This document shows positions 1 to 9,334 of a stretch of DNA of 64,000 nucleotides, one piece after another; the first letter of the stretch is position 1; each line of letters opens with the position of its first letter. Location of the stretch: assembly GCA_944323485.1 (NCBI GenBank), contig CALUSR010000002.1:132048-196047 (forward strand), given 5' to 3'. A program made the translations under genes and the position numbers. The notes under the pieces were generated by a model. The model was not told where the DNA came from, made no database searches, and was given only the letters and a program-made list of their open reading frames with translations. This DNA is from Candidatus Gastranaerophilales bacterium (lineage in GTDB: Bacteria > Cyanobacteriota > Vampirovibrionia > Gastranaerophilales > CAJFVJ01).

Positions 1-464
1 TTCTTGTTTACAACAAGAATCTCTTCACCAAAGTCATATGCTCCTATCCAATCTTCACTCTTCTTTGTCAGCCAATCAGGTTTTTTACTTTCGTATTCAA
101 TAAAACTCCTGCCCCCGACAACGGCAACGCCTGCATTTTCCGAGAGGAATTTATTCAACGCTTCCAATCCTTCTTCATTCACGAGAGCATCATCATCTAA
201 ATACAACAAGTATTTTCCCCTTGCTTCTTTGATGGCTCTATTCCTTGCAAAAGACAGCCCCTGCTGATGCTCCTGAAAATAAAAAATATTGTCTGCAAGT
301 TTTCTATAAGACTCAACAACTTCACCTGTTTTATCAACAGAGTTGTTATCTATCACAAGAACTTCATAAAGACTCTTATCAAGAGTACTGTTAACTATAC
401 ACTCCAGACACTTCTTCAAATAATCTTCTCTGTTATATGTACAAACAACCACACTCAGCAACAT
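1..464 (-). CDS. Glycosyltransferase family 2 (GT-A fold), 3' part cut off by window start
   Basis: Reading the minus strand from an ATG at 464 gives an open frame that runs off the window edge, so about 154 N-terminal residues are visible. The start MLLSVVVCTYNR followed by a KKCLECI helix, VIDNNS and later LLYLDDDALV is the classic GT2 nucleotide-sugar-binding half, with the DDD acting as the DXD metal site. It should transfer a sugar from a nucleotide donor onto a lipid-linked or surface glycan at the cytoplasmic face. The start lies one base after the upstream stop (TGAAATG), so translation is very likely coupled to the WecG-type gene. Acceptor specificity cannot be judged because the C-terminal half is missing. 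Confidence 0.88.
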   Translation of the reverse strand, partial: MLLSVVVCTYNREDYLKKCLECIVNSTLDKSLYEVLVIDNNSVDKTGEVVESYRKLADNIFYFQEHQQGLSFARNRAIKEARGKYLLYLDDDALVNEEGLEALNKFLSENAGVAVVGGRSFIEYESKKPDWLTKKSEDWIGAYDFGEEILVVNK

Positions 465-465
465 T

Positions 466-1212
466 TCAACGCATACTCTCCGTTTTCAATCCGAGTTTCA
501 ATACCAAAATATAATAAAAAAACAAAAAATTTCCGACTAAATACCTTCTCCACAAACGCCCCGGTTCAAGACATAATCTGAATACCCATTCAAGTCCGAA
601 CTTACGCATAAACAAAGGTGCCCGCCTTATCTTTTGTGATAAAAAATCCAAAATAGCACCACCGCCAACAAACAATTTTACACAGGCAAGCTTCCTCTTG
701 TTTTCTCTTATCCACTTCTCCTGCATAGGCACCCCCATGCCAGCTATCAAAATATCCGGATTTGAGTTATTTATCTTCTCAAGAACTCCGTCATCAAGCC
801 CGTAACCAGAATGAACACCGACAATCTGAATTCCTTCAAATTTTTCTTTTAATTTCGAAGCCGCTTCTTCAGCTACTCCATCCTTAGAACCTAGAAGAAA
901 TATTTTGTAGCCCTTCTTTGTCGCCATCTCTGCTATTTTGGGAATAAAATCCGTCCCGTTCAGATTTTTTTTCAAAACAAGCTTTTCTATCTTTGAGGCT
1001 ATTTTTATCCCGATGCCATCGTTCAATAAATAATCGCATGAATTCAGAATATCAAAGTATTCTCTGTCTTTCTGCGCTAAGTTGAAACAATGAGCATTCA
1101 GAAAAAATAACTCAACACTTCTTCTTTCATCAATATCCTTTGATAACAGAGATAAAACCTCTTCCTCACTATCAAACAAATCTATGTCTATATTCAACAG
1201 CTTGCTTTTCAT
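466..1212 (-). CDS. WecG/TagA/CpsF family glycosyltransferase
   Basis: The 248-residue product has the family signatures in order: NAHCFNLAQ near residue 40, DGIGI near 66, LGSKDG near 105, AGMGVPMQEKW near 158 and FVGGGAILDFL near 182, ending with the LEWVFRL segment used for membrane association. Members (N-acetylmannosaminyl or related transferases, GT26) add the second sugar to an undecaprenyl-pyrophosphate-linked primer. The length is normal for the family. It sits two bases after the polysaccharide export gene and one base before a GT2 gene, so the three form one transcript for a surface polysaccharide. The exact donor sugar is not predictable here. Confidence 0.92.
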   Translation of the reverse strand: MKSKLLNIDIDLFDSEEEVLSLLSKDIDERRSVELFFLNAHCFNLAQKDREYFDILNSCDYLLNDGIGIKIASKIEKLVLKKNLNGTDFIPKIAEMATKKGYKIFLLGSKDGVAEEAASKLKEKFEGIQIVGVHSGYGLDDGVLEKINNSNPDILIAGMGVPMQEKWIRENKRKLACVKLFVGGGAILDFLSQKIRRAPLFMRKFGLEWVFRLCLEPGRLWRRYLVGNFLFFYYILVLKLGLKTESMR

Positions 1213-1214
1213 GA

Positions 1215-2354
1215 TTAAGGCGATACCACATTGTAAAAACGAGTAGGATTAAACATCATAGCCCATCCATTGTACATAGAAGCAAACATGCTGATAGGCG
1301 TCAAAATTCTTGTAGCATAGTCAAACGCTTTTCCAACAAGCGGACGCGGTTTTTCAGGAACATATACAATGTCATTAGGACGAAGCATAAAATCCCTGTG
1401 CTTCGGGTCAACTTTGATAGTTGTCAAAATACCATTTTCATCAACTCTGCTCAAAAATACATACTTCGGAGCATAAGCAATTTCCGTCAAATATCCGCCC
1501 GCTTGAGTAATGGCAGAGTTTATATTCAAAGATAAATTTGAATTCAACATAACTAACCCAGGGTTGTTAACATAACCGTAAACTTTTACGGGAATAGACC
1601 CCGGAGAAAAAGACGCAGCGGCAAACTTTTTATACGCAGCATCCGTAACGGCAAGAGGAGTGCTTACACTTGGAACAATGACAGAATCCCCTGCCATAAG
1701 GTAAATATCCTGATTTGTATTACCTTCCAATAAATCAAACAAGTTAACTTCAAACTCTGTGCCATCAGAAGAATTTTTGATTTTTATATGCTCTAAATCA
1801 GCATCATATCTGACACCGCCTGCTGCAACCAAAACGTTTGACAAAAGCGGAGATGATCTTTCCAACCTGATTTGTCTGTCAGTATTATATGACGCCTGAC
1901 GTTGAGTGTTTGTGTTCATCTCATAGCTTCCAGGATTCATGACTGCCCCGCTGACATAAATCATAAAAGATTTTGTATCAGAAAGCGTTATTGTAACCTT
2001 GGGATCTCTCAAATAATAAACAAGTGCCGCCGTGATAATATCATTTACTTCACTTATTGTTTTGCCGGCGACATTTATCTCTCCAATAGGTCCATAGGTA
2101 ATTATCCCATCAGGAGGTATAACTATCGACTTTGCATCATATTCTTCCGCATCAATTACACTTATTGAAATTACATCATTAGGTCCCAAAATATACTTTC
2201 TAGCAACAAAATTCTTATCCAAAGACACCCCGCCCTTTAAATTTACTGTTTTAAAATCAACGGCAGGTCGCAAATCTTCTATTGCAAAAACATCAGAAAC
2301 AGATGACATCATCAATATAAATAATAAAAATAATATTCTAAAAAATGCTTTCAT
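1215..2354 (-). CDS. Polysaccharide export protein, Wza-like (Poly_export/SLBB)
   Basis: The protein starts with a signal peptide (MKAFFRILFLLFILMMSSVS) when the internal ATG at 2354 is used. An earlier in-frame start at 2396 would put 14 polar residues before the signal peptide, so I prefer 2354, which also follows an AAAAGG site. A Poly_export domain begins at KYILGPNDVISISV, followed by PPDGIITYGPIGEI and SLBB-like repeats (VYGYVNNPG, LSLNINSAITQAGGY). No lipobox cysteine is seen, unlike E. coli Wza. It should form the periplasmic/outer-membrane exit channel for the glycan made by the following genes. A C-terminal tail (FASMYNGWAMMF) may be a short membrane-interacting segment. Confidence 0.88.
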   Translation of the reverse strand: MKAFFRILFLLFILMMSSVSDVFAIEDLRPAVDFKTVNLKGGVSLDKNFVARKYILGPNDVISISVIDAEEYDAKSIVIPPDGIITYGPIGEINVAGKTISEVNDIITAALVYYLRDPKVTITLSDTKSFMIYVSGAVMNPGSYEMNTNTQRQASYNTDRQIRLERSSPLLSNVLVAAGGVRYDADLEHIKIKNSSDGTEFEVNLFDLLEGNTNQDIYLMAGDSVIVPSVSTPLAVTDAAYKKFAAASFSPGSIPVKVYGYVNNPGLVMLNSNLSLNINSAITQAGGYLTEIAYAPKYVFLSRVDENGILTTIKVDPKHRDFMLRPNDIVYVPEKPRPLVGKAFDYATRILTPISMFASMYNGWAMMFNPTRFYNVVSP

Positions 2355-2535
2355 ATTAACCTTTTTCACCCACACTTTTCCCCAGTTAATATACATTCTA
2401 ACACTATTCGGTTTTTTATAAACTTTTGTAAAAATTCTTTAATATTTTACCCCTAAACTATGAATAATTCTATCTTTACGGTTTTTATATATATAAGAAG
2501 AGATTAGCAATGATAACCACAAGGAACTTGAGAAA

Positions 2536-3297
2536 TTGGAAAAACTAATTATTAAAAAACTGAAAAGAAACAAAAAAAACAGTTTATCTTCTATCAGAGA
2601 AGTAATTAATTGGATTGAAATTAACAAAAACCATCTTCAAGACCAACCGTTCTGGTTGTCCACTCACTTCTGTCCAAAGAGTGAAAAACCGCTCCAATGG
2701 ATAGTTAAAAGACTTTTTGATATTACATGCGCCTCTTTAGGTTTGATTGCCATACTGCCATTCCTTGCAATTGTCGCAATCGCAATAAAATTAGAATCAA
2801 AAGGTCCCGCTCTCTTTAAACAAAAAAGAGTCGGCAGATTCGGAAAAGAATTTTATATGTATAAATTCAGAAGCATGGATTTGAATGCGGAAGACAGACT
2901 CAAAGACCTGCTCAAATATAATGAAACAAACGAAGGCATGTTCAAAATGGCTGATGACCCGAGAGTTACAAAAGTCGGAAAATTCATCAGAAAATACTCA
3001 ATCGATGAACTTCCACAGCTCATAAACGTCATCAAAGGCGAAATGTCTCTCATCGGTCCAAGACCATGTCTGAGCAGAGAGTTAAAAACTTATAAAAACT
3101 GGCACTACGTCAGATTTGCCACTCTCCCGGGTCTTACAGGACTCTGGCAGGTCAGCGGACGTTCTTCAATCAAAGATTTTGATAAAGCAGTCAGCCTGGA
3201 TTACCAATATATCAACAACTGGAACATCGGACTTGATATATCAATCCTCTTTAGAACAATACCAGCTGTATTGTTCCCGGGCAAAACAGCAGCATAA
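2536..3297 (+). CDS. Undecaprenyl-phosphate sugar phosphotransferase (WbaP/bacterial sugar transferase)
   Basis: A 253-residue protein with a single N-terminal membrane segment (LGLIAILPFLAIVAIAI) followed by the bacterial sugar transferase core: KFRSM, DPRVTKVGKFIRK, DELPQLINVIKGEMS, LIGPRP and LPGLTGLWQVSGR. These enzymes load the first sugar-1-phosphate onto undecaprenyl phosphate, starting glycan assembly. It is divergent from the export/transferase operon on the minus strand and probably supplies its lipid-linked primer. The start is uncertain: the chosen codon is TTG with AAGGA 10 bases upstream, and the frame stays open back to 2497 without an ATG. It is the short form, lacking the N-terminal four-helix region of full WbaP. 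Confidence 0.9.
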   Translation: MEKLIIKKLKRNKKNSLSSIREVINWIEINKNHLQDQPFWLSTHFCPKSEKPLQWIVKRLFDITCASLGLIAILPFLAIVAIAIKLESKGPALFKQKRVGRFGKEFYMYKFRSMDLNAEDRLKDLLKYNETNEGMFKMADDPRVTKVGKFIRKYSIDELPQLINVIKGEMSLIGPRPCLSRELKTYKNWHYVRFATLPGLTGLWQVSGRSSIKDFDKAVSLDYQYINNWNIGLDISILFRTIPAVLFPGKTAA

Positions 3298-3315
3298 AAA
3301 AATCACAAAAACTAA

Positions 3316-3588
3316 CTAAGCACTCATATAATCAGCCTGCTGATTATCAAGCTCAGAAGGCGGAGGCCCTACCTCTTTGACAAGTTTTTTCACAACTTTA
3401 TGCATCTGGCAGACAAAAGAATAATTTCCTCTGCCAATATCGCACATATCGCAGTTGCCGTTTATTTGATAACAAAAAACAGCCTGCTCGGTCCAATTTT
3501 TTGAAATAGAATCGGATATCCCCTCGTTTTGAGGAAGAAAAAGCCCGAGGTCTTCTATTTTCTCTCTACGCAAAGATCTTCTAAACAT
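3316..3588 (-). CDS. Small four-cysteine protein of unknown function
   Basis: The 90-residue product is not recognised. It carries cysteines at about 39, 46, 49 and 60 (FCYQINGNCDMCDIG, then FVCQM), a spacing that could bind zinc or an iron-sulfur cluster, and a basic helix (KVVKKLVKEVG) after them. There is no signal peptide or membrane segment, so it is probably cytoplasmic. A promoter-like TATAAT and a pair of CAAATGTTG direct repeats lie just upstream, suggesting it is transcribed on its own after engB. Coding character is supported by the clean frame and conserved-looking cysteines, but the function is unknown. Confidence 0.6.
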   Translation of the reverse strand: MFRRSLRREKIEDLGLFLPQNEGISDSISKNWTEQAVFCYQINGNCDMCDIGRGNYSFVCQMHKVVKKLVKEVGPPPSELDNQQADYMSA

Positions 3589-3626
3589 ATCTTCACCTGC
3601 TGTAAGTTATTGATATATTGTATATT

Positions 3627-3658
3627 ATTATATTCAAATGTTGCTCATCCAAATGTTG
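3627..3658 (-). promoter_or_regulatory. Putative promoter with paired direct repeats
   Basis: On the minus strand a TATAAT (3632-3627) lies 39 bases upstream of the 90-aa gene. Two copies of CAAATGTTG (plus-strand reading, 3635-3643 and 3650-3658) are spaced 15 bp centre to centre and cover the -35 region. This arrangement could be an operator for a dimeric regulator. Seen directly; function inferred. Confidence 0.35.
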
Positions 3659-3664
3659 TATATT

Positions 3665-4234
3665 TTATAATATCTCTTGAATAATGGAAAACACCTTGTC
3701 TTTTCCGACTCCGGTCTTCGAAGAAAACACTATCGGCTCAGAATCAAACTCCGTTTTGATGATTTTCAGATATTTATTCAAATCAGAATTTTTAACTCCG
3801 TCAGTTTTATTTACAACAACAAAAAACGGAATTTCGTGATACGCAAGCCATTCATGCATCTGGATATCATTCTTCTGAATCTCATAGCGTCCGTCAACCA
3901 GATGAAAAACAAACCTGAGCTGCTCTCTCTGTGTCAGATAAATCTCAAAATTTTTCCGCCATCTTTCCTGTTCTGTTTGAGATACTTTTGCATAACCGTA
4001 ACCGGGCATATCCGTTATAACAAAAGAATTATTAATAAGATAATAATTCAAAAGTCTGGTTTTCCCGGGAGTATTGCTCGTTTTAGCAAGACTTTTTCTT
4101 GAGCACAAGCAGTTGATAAAAGACGACTTCCCGACATTAGACCTCCCTATGAGAGCTATCTCAGGCAAATTATGAACAAAAGCACTCTTTATATCAGGAG
4201 AACTTTTTATGTATTCAGCTGATGTAATTTTCAT
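3665..4234 (-). CDS. engB: Ribosome-biogenesis GTPase EngB/YsxC
   Basis: A 189-residue TRAFAC GTPase with G1 GRSNVGKSS, G3 DMPGYG, G4 NKTD and G5-like SSKTG motifs, the usual size for EngB. It assists late assembly of the 50S ribosomal subunit in the cytoplasm. The start MKITSAEYIKSS fits the family's short N-terminal lead-in. It starts three bases after a 75-codon gene, so the two are co-transcribed. Nothing unusual is seen in the G motifs. Confidence 0.95.
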   Translation of the reverse strand: MKITSAEYIKSSPDIKSAFVHNLPEIALIGRSNVGKSSFINCLCSRKSLAKTSNTPGKTRLLNYYLINNSFVITDMPGYGYAKVSQTEQERWRKNFEIYLTQREQLRFVFHLVDGRYEIQKNDIQMHEWLAYHEIPFFVVVNKTDGVKNSDLNKYLKIIKTEFDSEPIVFSSKTGVGKDKVFSIIQEIL

Positions 4235-4237
4235 TGA

Positions 4238-4465
4238 TTATTTCTTTTTTGAAAGGCGTTGCCAGCTCGAAGTCAAAAAACCGTATAGTTTATTATCATA
4301 CACATACATTTGAACTTTGTCTTCTTTGTTGTTTATATGTGCTTGCATAAAAAAACCGTCGGTAATAAAATTCGACCCTTCAACATATATAAACTGAACT
4401 ATTTTCTTTTTAATAAAATCTATAGCCTGAGAATTGAATATTTCAAATGATTTCCAGATATTCAT
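4238..4465 (-). CDS. Small hypothetical protein co-transcribed with engB
   Basis: A 75-residue protein that I do not recognise. It begins with an amphipathic helix (IWKSFEIFNSQAIDFIKKKIV) and continues with beta-like segments (DGFFMQAHI, KVQMYVYDNKLYGF) ending in a basic SKKK. A TATAAT (minus strand, 4503-4498) lies 33 bases upstream of its ATG and supports a transcription start for this gene plus engB. The divergent HD-GYP gene shares the 200-bp intergenic region. No function can be proposed. Confidence 0.6.
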   Translation of the reverse strand: MNIWKSFEIFNSQAIDFIKKKIVQFIYVEGSNFITDGFFMQAHINNKEDKVQMYVYDNKLYGFLTSSWQRLSKKK

Positions 4466-4599
4466 AACAACCCCGAGCTTGTGTGTTCTATTATTTCATT
4501 ATAAACGAAAAAACTTATTTATCATAGCATATGACAAAAATTTTTGAGAATATCAACCATTATATGGAATGTGTTTTGAATATTTTCTGTTATTTTAAC

Positions 4600-4629
4600 T
4601 ATACAACTCTTAAAGAAATATTGTATAAT
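4600..4629 (+). promoter_or_regulatory. Promoter for the TPR-GAF-HD-GYP gene
   Basis: A perfect TATAAT at 4624-4629 is preceded by TATACA 18 bases upstream. It lies 34 bases before the ATG at 4664; a GAGCGAG ribosome-binding site follows. The -10 is convincing, the -35 weak. Confidence 0.5.
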
Positions 4630-4663
4630 ATGAGTCAGGAGTCCTTTTTATAGAGCGAGTAAT

Positions 4664-7252
4664 ATGCCCCAAGTCATGCAAAATTTGGTGTTGGAAGATA
4701 TACTAAGCAACACTGATAAGGAAACAAATTCAGTAAAAAAAGCTGATAACCTTATGCTTTGTGCACAAATATACAGAAACACAAAGGACTACGACAGTGC
4801 AATCAAAGCAGTAGAAGAGGCTCAAAAAATTTATTCAAAAATAAACAGCATCAACGCAACAATAAAATGCCTGCTTGAGCTGGCTTTATTAAACTACAAA
4901 AAATATCCGGACAGAATAATCAGAGCGCTGACCCTGATAAACGATGCAAAATATCTTATTGAAACAACTCCATCCGCTGAAAAAAAAGAACTCACGGCAA
5001 TGCTGCTGCATTACAACGGAATTATAGAATTTCAGGAAAATCATCAGACAGAGGCTCTTGAATTATTCAAAAAAGCAGAAGAATTGATTACTCAAAAAGA
5101 TACATGTGAATATGCAAAACTACTTGATGACTTTGCTCTGTATAACCTGCGCCAGAAAAAGTATCAAGTAGCTGAAAAACAACTCATCTCCTCAATAAAA
5201 ATTAAAAAAAATCATGAAACAAATCCATTCCAAATAGCAAAAACAGCTGTTATGCTCGGAAGATATTTTGCAAACATTGAAAATAATGAAGAAGCCATTG
5301 AGTACTTAAACATGGCTCTCGAGGCAGCCGAGTGCTTCAGCGACCATGCATTAAAAAGCAGAATATATGATGAGATGGCAAATGTTTATCTTTCTATGAA
5401 AGATACAACAAATGCAATGGTTTTCCACCAAAAGGCTCTTGCTGAATTTAACGATAAAATGAATCCAAAACTCAGAGCTTATAACTGCTGCACCCAGATA
5501 GAGCTGTTTATTACAGAAAAAAAATACAACGAAGCAATGAATATCCTCAAACAGGATATAGAACCATTTTTTACAACTGATAGAGAACATGCTATTACCT
5601 ACAGATTATATGGAAAACTCTTCGGATATCAGAAGGATTATGAAAAATCCTTGCAATATCTGCATCAGGCAATCGAGTTATACAAAAAAATTGATAATAA
5701 CATCGAACTGATAAAATGCTATACGGACCTCTCTGAGGTTTATAGAGCATCAGGAGATCATCAAATGGCTCTATCAAGCCTTGAAGAAGCACTTGATGTC
5801 GCAAAGATTTATGACCTGCAAATTCTTGCTCAAAAAATAGAAGACCTGATTTTTGAAACTGATAAAGATGAATGGGCTAATATAATAAATAAAAACTCAA
5901 ATAAAGAGCAATCTTCCAGCGAAGATATGGCATTCCTTGAAACAATGAACATCCTTGGTTCATTAACACAATCTGATATAACTTACAAAGATTCTCTTTT
6001 TGCCCTGTTGAGAATAGGACGTTTTATTTCTGCAGCAACAAATATAGATGAACTGCTTGAAAGAATTGCGGAAGAAACAAAAATAGCTCTCGATGCAGAA
6101 AGATGTACAATATTTATGTACGATAAAGAAAAAAATGAACTTTACTCAAAAATAGCACTAGGAATAGACTCTAAAGAACTAAGATTTCCAGCCAACAAAG
6201 GTCTGGCAGGATATGTTGCAACAACTGGAGAAACAGTTAATATAAGAAATGCTTATGAAGATGACCGTTTCAATAAAGAAATCGATAAACAAACCGGATA
6301 CAAAACAAAAACTATCCTGTGTATGCCATTCAGAAACATTAACCATGAAATAGTCGGAGTATTCCAAATGCTCGGAAAAAAAGGCGACAAAATCTTCTCA
6401 GAAAAAGATGAAGACCTTCTTCTGACAATAGGTTCAAACGCAGGAATTGCTCTTGAAAATGCAAGATTGTTCGAAGAACAAAAAATGCTTTTGGAGGAGC
6501 AAAAAAAATCTCTAATCAGTTTTATAGACACTCTTGCCGCCTCTATAGATGCCCGTGACAGTATAACGGCAGGTCACTCAAACAGAGTCAGACTGTATTC
6601 AAAAGCAATCGCAGAAGCAATGAATCTTCCTGCTGAAAAAATAGAATTGATAGAGTACTCTGCAATATTGCATGATATAGGCAAAATCGGTGTTCAGGAT
6701 AATGTTTTGTTCAAACAGGGGAAATTGACTGAAGAGGAATATGCCCATATCCAGCAGCATGTAAGAATAACACATGATATTCTCGAAAAAATGTACTTCC
6801 AAAAATCAATGAAAGATGTTCCTGTTATTGCAGCATCTCACCATGAAAAATTCGACGGCACGGGATATTATCAAGGACTAAAAGGGGAAGATATTCCTCT
6901 TGGCGGAAGAATTCTCGCTATAGCAGACGTGTTTGACGCAATCACTTCAGAGCGTTATTACCGCAGCAGGATGCCTATTTATGAAGCATTAAATTTATTC
7001 AAAAAAAACAGGGGCTCTCATTTTGACCCTTCACTGGTCGATGTCTTTTTCTCCCTTTCTCTGGATAAAATCCTGGATATTCTGCTTTCTGCATATAATA
7101 TATCTCTGAAAACAGAACAGGGAGAATATTTTTCAAAATATTCAATCAAAAATCTTTATGATGCAATGACAAAAAAAGCAGACCAAAGAAGCGTAATTGA
7201 AAATCTCCTGATTGAAAACTTTGACAAACTCTATACTCTGAGCGAAAAATAA
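4664..7252 (+). CDS. TPR-GAF-HD-GYP signalling protein (probable cyclic-di-GMP phosphodiesterase)
   Basis: An 862-residue cytoplasmic protein. Residues about 20-410 are tandem TPR helices; about 450-602 form a GAF domain (GLAGYVATTGE, then IGVFQMLGKK-like core); about 616-800 are an HD-GYP domain. The catalytic motifs are intact: GHSNRVRLY, HDIGKIG near 669, HHEKFDGTGYY near 725 and IADVFDAIT near 762. HD-GYP enzymes hydrolyse cyclic di-GMP; GAF would sense a ligand and TPR would bind partners. There is no receiver domain. The PilZ protein at 34152 could be a reader of the same messenger. The gene stands alone, with pgk 68 bases downstream. Confidence 0.9.
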   Translation: MPQVMQNLVLEDILSNTDKETNSVKKADNLMLCAQIYRNTKDYDSAIKAVEEAQKIYSKINSINATIKCLLELALLNYKKYPDRIIRALTLINDAKYLIETTPSAEKKELTAMLLHYNGIIEFQENHQTEALELFKKAEELITQKDTCEYAKLLDDFALYNLRQKKYQVAEKQLISSIKIKKNHETNPFQIAKTAVMLGRYFANIENNEEAIEYLNMALEAAECFSDHALKSRIYDEMANVYLSMKDTTNAMVFHQKALAEFNDKMNPKLRAYNCCTQIELFITEKKYNEAMNILKQDIEPFFTTDREHAITYRLYGKLFGYQKDYEKSLQYLHQAIELYKKIDNNIELIKCYTDLSEVYRASGDHQMALSSLEEALDVAKIYDLQILAQKIEDLIFETDKDEWANIINKNSNKEQSSSEDMAFLETMNILGSLTQSDITYKDSLFALLRIGRFISAATNIDELLERIAEETKIALDAERCTIFMYDKEKNELYSKIALGIDSKELRFPANKGLAGYVATTGETVNIRNAYEDDRFNKEIDKQTGYKTKTILCMPFRNINHEIVGVFQMLGKKGDKIFSEKDEDLLLTIGSNAGIALENARLFEEQKMLLEEQKKSLISFIDTLAASIDARDSITAGHSNRVRLYSKAIAEAMNLPAEKIELIEYSAILHDIGKIGVQDNVLFKQGKLTEEEYAHIQQHVRITHDILEKMYFQKSMKDVPVIAASHHEKFDGTGYYQGLKGEDIPLGGRILAIADVFDAITSERYYRSRMPIYEALNLFKKNRGSHFDPSLVDVFFSLSLDKILDILLSAYNISLKTEQGEYFSKYSIKNLYDAMTKKADQRSVIENLLIENFDKLYTLSEK

Positions 7253-7320
7253 TAGATATTGAATAATAAATATTCTTTTCGTACAATTATTATGCATAAG
7301 ATAAATAGAGGATGTTTGAT

Positions 7321-8520
7321 ATGAAAAAATCCATTAAAGATTTAGGAGATATCAAAGGAAAGAAAGCTCTTGTAAGAGTTGATATGAATGTTCCTTTGGA
7401 TGCTCAAAAAAATGTTACTGATGATACAAGAATCAGAGCTATTCTGCCTACAGTAAAATACTTGCAGGAAAAAGGAGCCAAAATAATCCTGGTAGCTCAC
7501 CTTGGAAGACCAAAAGGCGATAACAACGCTGATTTAACTCTCGACCCTGTTGCAAAAAGATTATCAGAACTTCTCGGATGTCCTGTTATGAAATTGAATG
7601 ATTCAATAGGTGACGAAGTAAAAGCAAAAGTAGACACTCTCAAAGACGGAGAAGTTGCACTTCTCGAAAATATCAGATTCTATCCTGAAGAAACAAAGAA
7701 CAACCCTGAATTTGCTCAAAAATTGGCAAGTTTGGCTGATTTCTATGTAAACGATGCTTTCGGCGCAGCACATAGAGCTCACGCCTCTACAGAAGGTGTT
7801 ACAAAATATCTCTCACCTTGTGTATCAGGTCTTTTGATGGAAAAAGAACTTACTGCTCTCGGCAGTCTGCTTGAAAATCCGCAGCATCCTTTTGTTGCAA
7901 TAGTCGGCGGCAGCAAAGTTTCTACAAAAATCGGCGTACTTGATAACCTGCTTGATAAAGTAGATACTCTTATCGTAGGCGGCGGGATGGTATTTACATT
8001 CCTCAAAGCTCAGGGATATAAAATCGGAAACTCTCTGGTTGAAGATGACAAACTCGATGTAGCAAAAGATCTTCTCAAAAAAGCAGAAGAAAAAGGCGTA
8101 AAATTGGTTCTCGTCAAAGATATTCTTATTGCCGATAAATTTGATGCTTCAGCAAACGTCAAAACAATTAAACTGGGTGACATCCCTGACGGCTGGTTGG
8201 GTGTTGACTCAGGAGAAGAAACTAATAAAGAAATCGGAGAAATTCTTCTTCAAGCAAAAACTATCCTCTGGAATGGTCCTGTAGGCGTATTTGAAATAGA
8301 CAAATTCGCAGAAGGAACAAAAGCAGTTGCTCAATATGTAGCAGAAGCTACAAAGAAAGGTGCTGTAAGCGTCCTAGGCGGCGGCGATACAGTTGCTTCT
8401 ATCGAAAAATTCCATATGGATAAAGCTAATTACTCTCACATCTCAACAGGTGGCGGAGCTAGCTTGGAGTTTATCGAAGGAAAAGAACTGCCAGGTGTTG
8501 CAGCTCTTGATGACAAGTAA
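7321..8520 (+). CDS. pgk: Phosphoglycerate kinase
   Basis: A glycolytic enzyme of about 399 residues, normal length, transferring phosphate from 1,3-bisphosphoglycerate to ADP. Landmarks are RVDMNVPLD near the start, [32 protein letters not shown] and the nucleotide loop [11 protein letters not shown] near the end. Two ATGs are possible; I use 7321 because AGAGGA ends 9 bases before it, while the ATG at 7312 overlaps that site. A strong hairpin terminator follows, so the gene is probably monocistronic. Confidence 0.97.
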   Translation: MKKSIKDLGDIKGKKALVRVDMNVPLDAQKNVTDDTRIRAILPTVKYLQEKGAKIILVAHLGRPKGDNNADLTLDPVAKRLSELLGCPVMKLNDSIGDEVKAKVDTLKDGEVALLENIRFYPEETKNNPEFAQKLASLADFYVNDAFGAAHRAHASTEGVTKYLSPCVSGLLMEKELTALGSLLENPQHPFVAIVGGSKVSTKIGVLDNLLDKVDTLIVGGGMVFTFLKAQGYKIGNSLVEDDKLDVAKDLLKKAEEKGVKLVLVKDILIADKFDASANVKTIKLGDIPDGWLGVDSGEETNKEIGEILLQAKTILWNGPVGVFEIDKFAEGTKAVAQYVAEATKKGAVSVLGGGDTVASIEKFHMDKANYSHISTGGGASLEFIEGKELPGVAALDDK

Positions 8521-8540
8521 TTTTCTTAAACAAAATTACA

Positions 8541-8577
8541 AAAAAGAGAGAAGAAAAATCTTCTCTCTTTTTTATTT
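8541..8577. terminator. Bidirectional rho-independent terminator
   Basis: A near-perfect stem (AAAAGAGAGAAGA with its complement, loop AAA) is followed by TTTTTTATTTT on the plus strand and preceded by an A-run, so it can end both pgk and the convergent DUF1292 gene. Confidence 0.9.
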
Positions 8578-8590
8578 TTCAGAAATAAGC

Positions 8591-8917
8591 TTATTCTTCC
8601 TCGTCTTCTTCATCTTCATCATCAAGGGCATCCGAGTTTAATTCTTCCTCAATGAACATAGCGACTCTGTTAAATTCTTCATCATCATCAATCGACTCAA
8701 AAACATAACCGTCATCTTCTTTGATGAGCTTCATAATAACAATTTCCTGTTCTTCATCTTCGTCATGTTCACCTTCTTCATCAAGATAAATCAACACACC
8801 GTATTCTTGATCGCCCATGGCAACAACATCTATCAACTCAAAGCTGTGGATGTTCCCATCTTCGTCTTCTGTTTTGATAATGTTTGATTCAAGTTCATTC
8901 AATTTTTCTTCTGACAT
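8591..8917 (-). CDS. DUF1292 family acidic protein
   Basis: A 108-residue, strongly acidic protein. The core IIKTEDEDGNIHSFELID followed by YGVLIYLDEEG and EIVIMKLIKEDDGYVFESID matches the DUF1292 (YrzB-like) family, whose members often lie next to ruvX, as here. The C-terminus is a run of Asp/Glu (DEDEEDEEE). An AAGGAG site precedes the ATG. It is the last gene of a four-gene unit with an orphan ClpX zinc finger, a HEAT-like protein and ruvX. Function in the family is unknown. Confidence 0.85.
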   Translation of the reverse strand: MSEEKLNELESNIIKTEDEDGNIHSFELIDVVAMGDQEYGVLIYLDEEGEHDEDEEQEIVIMKLIKEDDGYVFESIDDDEEFNRVAMFIEEELNSDALDDEDEEDEEE

Positions 8918-8920
8918 GTT

Positions 8921-9334
8921 TCAACTCCTTCTATCTAAAAATTGTTGCAATATTAATACCGCTGATGTTATATCAACAAGAGATTTGTTCTTTGTATACT
9001 TTTTCCCCTGCAAAGCAAGCGCCTGTTCCGCCTGCTTTGAGGTAAGACGTTCATCTTCAAAAAAGACTTCAAGGCCTGTCATATTTTTTATCTTATCCCC
9101 AAAGGTCTTGCAATCCTCTGCTTGAGGACCAACCGTACCGTTCATATTCTTTGGAAAACCTACAACAATACCCAACACATCATATTCTTTGCAAAGAGCA
9201 GCAATACGCAAAAGTGACTGTTCCTCAGGTTCACGGGCAATTGCTTCAAGAGGCTGAGCGGTAATCAAAAGAGGGTCACTCAAAGCAACTCCTATTCTTT
9301 TTGTTCCGACATCTAGTCCTATATATCGCTGCAT
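8921..9334 (-). CDS. ruvX: Putative Holliday-junction resolvase / pre-16S rRNA nuclease (YqgF/RuvX)
   Basis: About 137 residues with the RNase-H-like YqgF fold: IGLDVGTKRIGVALSD, VVGFPKNMNGT, FEDERLTSKQAE and DITSAVLILQQFL, carrying the acidic catalytic residues. The family processes the 5' end of 16S rRNA and resembles resolvases. I place the start at 9334, where its ATG shares one base with the stop of the upstream gene (TAATG) and GGAG lies 9 bases upstream. An ATG five codons earlier (9349) has no ribosome-binding site and would overlap the upstream gene. Confidence 0.93.
   Translation of the reverse strand: MQRYIGLDVGTKRIGVALSDPLLITAQPLEAIAREPEEQSLLRIAALCKEYDVLGIVVGFPKNMNGTVGPQAEDCKTFGDKIKNMTGLEVFFEDERLTSKQAEQALALQGKKYTKNKSLVDITSAVLILQQFLDRRS

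Noticed and set aside
3677-4102. A 141-codon plus-strand frame opposite engB.
   Set aside because: It is fully antisense to a clear GTPase gene and its translation has no domain-like character.
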